DNA from: Prochlorococcus sp. AG-355-N16
Lineage (GTDB): Bacteria > Cyanobacteriota > Cyanobacteriia > PCC-6307 > Cyanobiaceae
DNA: 64,000 bases
Direction: 5' to 3'
Assembly (NCBI GenBank): GCA_003278545.1
Contig: QCEF01000001.1
Location: forward strand, 186,001-250,000
The notes under the pieces are model-generated. The model saw nothing but the letters and a program-made list of their open reading frames with translations, searched no databases and was not told where the DNA came from. How positions within the stretch are numbered: position 1 is the stretch's first letter; each line of letters opens with the position of its first letter. Shown in pieces: positions 60,745 through 64,000 of the stretch. The position numbers were made by a program, and so were the translations under genes.

Positions 60745-62727
60745 TTAATCCTTAAAATTATACTTATCAGACGTCAATAATTTCCAGTCTCCCTGTCCAT
60801 TTAATTCTAAAATATTCTCGTGAAAATCTTTCAAGCTAGGTCTATGTCCAACACTAATGAGAGAAAGTTCTCTTTCCTTAAGTAAACTATATAGTTTTTT
60901 TTCGGTGTTGATATCTAAAGCACTTGTTGCTTCATCAAGTACCGCAAATCTTGGAGAATTTAGTAAGAGTCTTGCAAAAGCCAATCTTTGTTGCTCGCCT
61001 AAGGAAAGAATACGTGGCCAATCTTGTTTGATATCAAGATTAGGATACCGATCTACTAAAGTTTTTAAATTTACTTCATGAAGTACAGAAGTAAGATGTT
61101 CATCACTAAATTTCTTGACTTCTGTGGGATAACATAATTGTTCCCTTAAAGAACCAAGTAGCATATATGGTTTTTGAGGTATGAATAATAATTCCCCAAT
61201 TTTTGGTTTTTTAATTACTCCCTGATCGGGTTCCCATAAACCACTAATCATTCTTAGTAAAGATGTTTTTCCGCAACCAGATGGTCCTACTACCAAAAGC
61301 GATTGATTATTGTCGATGCTCAAATTTAAATTTTTAATTATTTTTTTATTTGATCCTGGTGGGCAAAGGTCAGCATTATTAATAAGAATTGAGGGGTAAT
61401 CTGAAATAACGTTTTGATTGCTTGTTGGGTTGGTTTTACTAATGGATTCAACTTTTGATTGGAATCCTTCTAATCTGCCAATACCAGCAGTAAATTTTGC
61501 AAGTTCTTCGATTTGATTAACAATGAAAAATAACGAGCCTTCAACCATTCCAAATGCAAAGCTTGCCTGAATAAAGCGTCCATAATCAATATCACCTTTA
61601 AAGTAAGGGATTGCCATTATTAAATACGGAAAGAAATTTCCAGCATAATTAATGGATCTCCTCATGACGTCTATTATTACTCTCCATATAATCAGTAAAT
61701 TAAAGTTTCTCACCACTTCTCCTAAGCGTCTTTCAGTTTCACTTTGCTCAGGATTCTCCCCAGAGTAAAAGGCTATTGATTCAGCATTATCTCGAATATG
61801 TACTAAGCCATATCGAAAATCTGCTTCATATCTGAGTTGATCAAAGTCAATCTTTACAAGATTTTTTCCAGCAATTAAGAGGATAGAAGTTGCAAATGCG
61901 GCGTAACCAAATAAAGAAAAAGTAAGCGTTGTACTAATACTCCATAAAATAAGAATATTAAGTGAAAATGTTAGTAGGGCATCAAAAATACCTAATGTGA
62001 AAGAGAGACTTTGCCCGGTAAAAGCTCGGGTATCATCTGTGATTCTTTGATCGGGATTATCTACATCGGTTTGTTCTTCATCATTGGGATTTAACTGGTA
62101 ATAAGCTTTATTAGTCATATAATCTTTGACTAGACTTTTTGAAAGCCATTCTCTCCAAATTATTCCTAACTTATATGTAAAAAATATTTGGGAAACTCGT
62201 ATTGGTAGAGCCACAGCGAAACAACAAGCGTAAATCCCCAATATCCGATAAAACCCATCTTCTTGTTTTTCTACTAAAGCATTTGTTAAATCTCTTGCAA
62301 TGAATCCAATACCTGCGTTTATTCCGTTTACAGCTAAAAGCATTAATACAATTATCGCAAGGAATAACCAATGTAACCATCTACGGTTTTTTAATTGACG
62401 TCTTAAGCTAAAAAAGCTTCCTGATCCAATTAGAAATAATGCAGAGAAAAGCAATCCCCAACTCCCAGTCCAAATTGAATTAACAGTAGTTACTACACCT
62501 CCGAAATACTTTTCAAGAAAAATTGGTTGAAAGCTTTCAAAAAAACTTATTATTCCTGTAAGACCAACAAGTACTACTCCACCAACACAAAATAAAAGAG
62601 AAATCAAAAGCCATATGAATTGGAATCCATTACATTGATCTATAGGAAGAAAAAAAGGCTGAGATAGCTTCCTTAATTTTTTTAATTGGTACAGTATTTT
62701 GGATTTATTATTGACTGCTTTATTCAT
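60745..62727 (-). CDS. ABC transporter, fused permease/ATPase (SbmA/BacA-like/ABCD type)
   Basis: WREWLSKSLVKDYMTNKAYYQLN, DNPDQRITDDTRAF; GPSGCGKTSLLRMISGLW; LSLGEQQRLAFARLLLNSPRFAVLDEATSALD. Confidence 0.93.
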   Translation of the reverse strand: MNKAVNNKSKILYQLKKLRKLSQPFFLPIDQCNGFQFIWLLISLLFCVGGVVLVGLTGIISFFESFQPIFLEKYFGGVVTTVNSIWTGSWGLLFSALFLIGSGSFFSLRRQLKNRRWLHWLFLAIIVLMLLAVNGINAGIGFIARDLTNALVEKQEDGFYRILGIYACCFAVALPIRVSQIFFTYKLGIIWREWLSKSLVKDYMTNKAYYQLNPNDEEQTDVDNPDQRITDDTRAFTGQSLSFTLGIFDALLTFSLNILILWSISTTLTFSLFGYAAFATSILLIAGKNLVKIDFDQLRYEADFRYGLVHIRDNAESIAFYSGENPEQSETERRLGEVVRNFNLLIIWRVIIDVMRRSINYAGNFFPYLIMAIPYFKGDIDYGRFIQASFAFGMVEGSLFFIVNQIEELAKFTAGIGRLEGFQSKVESISKTNPTSNQNVISDYPSILINNADLCPPGSNKKIIKNLNLSIDNNQSLLVVGPSGCGKTSLLRMISGLWEPDQGVIKKPKIGELLFIPQKPYMLLGSLREQLCYPTEVKKFSDEHLTSVLHEVNLKTLVDRYPNLDIKQDWPRILSLGEQQRLAFARLLLNSPRFAVLDEATSALDINTEKKLYSLLKERELSLISVGHRPSLKDFHENILELNGQGDWKLLTSDKYNFKD

Positions 62728-62769
62728 TACTCGACTATTGTTATGAAATAAATTATAACTTTTAGCAGT

Positions 62770-63048
62770 CTATTGACCAAAGCCAATAAATGAAAGTACC
62801 CAGTCAGGCAAATTCAAATAATTCAAGATTGTTGCATCAAATTCATGAACTTTTGGAAAAGATTTATCTAATGCCCACCATAGTAGAAAAGGTAAATTAA
62901 ATAAAATTTGTAATTGCCATTTATAAGTTAAAACGTTCCAAATTTTTATTAACTTAGTTTTGAGTGAATCATCTAACTCTTCCCAATTTTTTTTAACTAA
63001 ATTGAATAAATTTTTAGATTCTGTATTTAAAGATTCTGGATTATTCAT
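62770..63048 (-). CDS. Conserved-looking hypothetical protein
   Basis: 92 aa; LVKKNWEELDDSLKTKLIKIWNVLTYKWQLQILFNLPFLLWWALDKSFPKVHEFDATIL. Confidence 0.7.
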   Translation of the reverse strand: MNNPESLNTESKNLFNLVKKNWEELDDSLKTKLIKIWNVLTYKWQLQILFNLPFLLWWALDKSFPKVHEFDATILNYLNLPDWVLSFIGFGQ

Positions 63049-63094
63049 TTTGTTTTTATTTATTTATAACTCATTAATATTTCTTTCGAGAGTT

Positions 63095-63436
63095 TTAACC
63101 TGGAGGCCAATTCATTTTTCTTCCAGATAAAAAATGAATATGTAAATGAAAAACTGTTTGTCCAGATTCTGCTCCAGTGTTAATTACTGTTCTCCAATTA
63201 GTTAAATTTTTTGATTTAGCTATTTTGCTACCAACAAAAAGTAAATGCCCTAATAAATTTGCATCTTGCTCAATACACTCTAATAAACTGATTATTGGCT
63301 TTTTAGGAATCACTAAAAAATGTACTGGAGCTTGTGCCTGGATATCATTAAACGCAATACAAAACTTATCCTCATAAAGCTTATCGCAGGCTATTTCTTC
63401 ATTAATGATTTTTTGAAATATTGTTGTTTCAGTCAT
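63095..63436 (-). CDS. HIT family hydrolase
   Basis: IINEEIACDKLYEDKFCIAFNDIQAQAPVHFLVIPKKPI ... GQTVFHLHIHFLSGRKM (HxHxH). Confidence 0.95.
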   Translation of the reverse strand: MTETTIFQKIINEEIACDKLYEDKFCIAFNDIQAQAPVHFLVIPKKPIISLLECIEQDANLLGHLLFVGSKIAKSKNLTNWRTVINTGAESGQTVFHLHIHFLSGRKMNWPPG

Positions 63437-63440
63437 TAAA

Positions 63441-64000
63441 TTATTTAATTGAGATAACGTCTTTTTCGTTAAACCCTTCTTTTAAAAGTTCTTTGTTCAA
63501 ATCATCTTTTGATGTAACTCTATCTACAAATAATATTCCATTTAAGTGATCCATTTCGTGTTGAATACACCTCGCTAGAAGTCCATCTGCTTTCATTTTA
63601 CGTGGTCGTCCCATTTCATCTCTAAATTTTAATTTTATAGTTGATGGTCTTACTACATTCAGATAGACGCCAGGTATACTCAAGCAGCCTTCTTCGTATG
63701 AATTAAGGGTTGTTCCAAAGTCTGTAATTTCTGGATTGATTAATATTAAGGGTTCTGCTGCTGAATCTTCAAAATTTACGTCTATGACAAGAAGCTCTTT
63801 GTTGATTCCAATTTGAGGTGCAGCAAGTCCAATTCCTTTAGCTGCATACATGCTTTGAAGCATTTCTCTAGCAAGATTTCTAATCGATTCGTCAACTTTA
63901 GTTATTCTTTTGGAATTTTGTCTTAATACATCATCACCAAGTTTATAAATGTCTAGAGATGGCTTACCTGGTTGTTCTTTTGAAATTTTTTCTGCGTTTC
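63441..64000 (-). CDS. def: Peptide deformylase, N-terminus truncated by window end
   Basis: GIGLAAPQIG, EEGCLSIPGV, QHEMDHLNGILFVD; the frame continues upstream of the listed Met to the window edge (PSLDIYKLGDDVLRQNSKRITKVDESIRNLAREMLQSMY). Confidence 0.96.
   Translation of the reverse strand, partial: NAEKISKEQPGKPSLDIYKLGDDVLRQNSKRITKVDESIRNLAREMLQSMYAAKGIGLAAPQIGINKELLVIDVNFEDSAAEPLILINPEITDFGTTLNSYEEGCLSIPGVYLNVVRPSTIKLKFRDEMGRPRKMKADGLLARCIQHEMDHLNGILFVDRVTSKDDLNKELLKEGFNEKDVISIK

Overview
AT-rich, gene-dense bacterial chromosome window. It looks like a high-light Prochlorococcus-type picocyanobacterium: psbX-ycf66, a HLIP gene, a Flv1/Flv3 pair, and a permuted tmRNA encoding the tag ANKIVSFSRQTAPVAA. 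Most of the window is syntenic-looking housekeeping: queG, nusB, ftsY, argH, dus, grpE-dnaJ, rsgA, murB-murC, gap2, thiL, efp-accB, pdxA, cbiD, guaA, PBP2, flavodiiron pair, alaS, speA, ndk, gatB, coaE, argJ, smc, accC, def. RNA genes found: one tRNA-Leu whose loop reads as anticodon AAG, and one circularly permuted two-piece tmRNA with a likely terminator. Three small ORFs missed by the ORF track were read by eye (28943-29086 +, 47748-47885 -, 50531-50668 +). No CRISPR array, rRNA, transposase or integrase was seen, and I found no convincing novel defence or biosynthetic system. The most accessory-looking stretch is about 44.94-46.78 kb: a PEBP/YbhB gene flanked by related short repeats, next to an orphan ParA gene overlapping a small membrane ORF. 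Other points of interest are the tRNA-Leu(AAG), a perfect 60-bp tandem repeat in ftsY, a stand-alone LigD phosphoesterase-like protein beside smc, a Cas4/RecB-like PD-(D/E)XK protein, and two perfect palindromes upstream of an HNH gene. All family calls come from reading the sequence; no database search was run.
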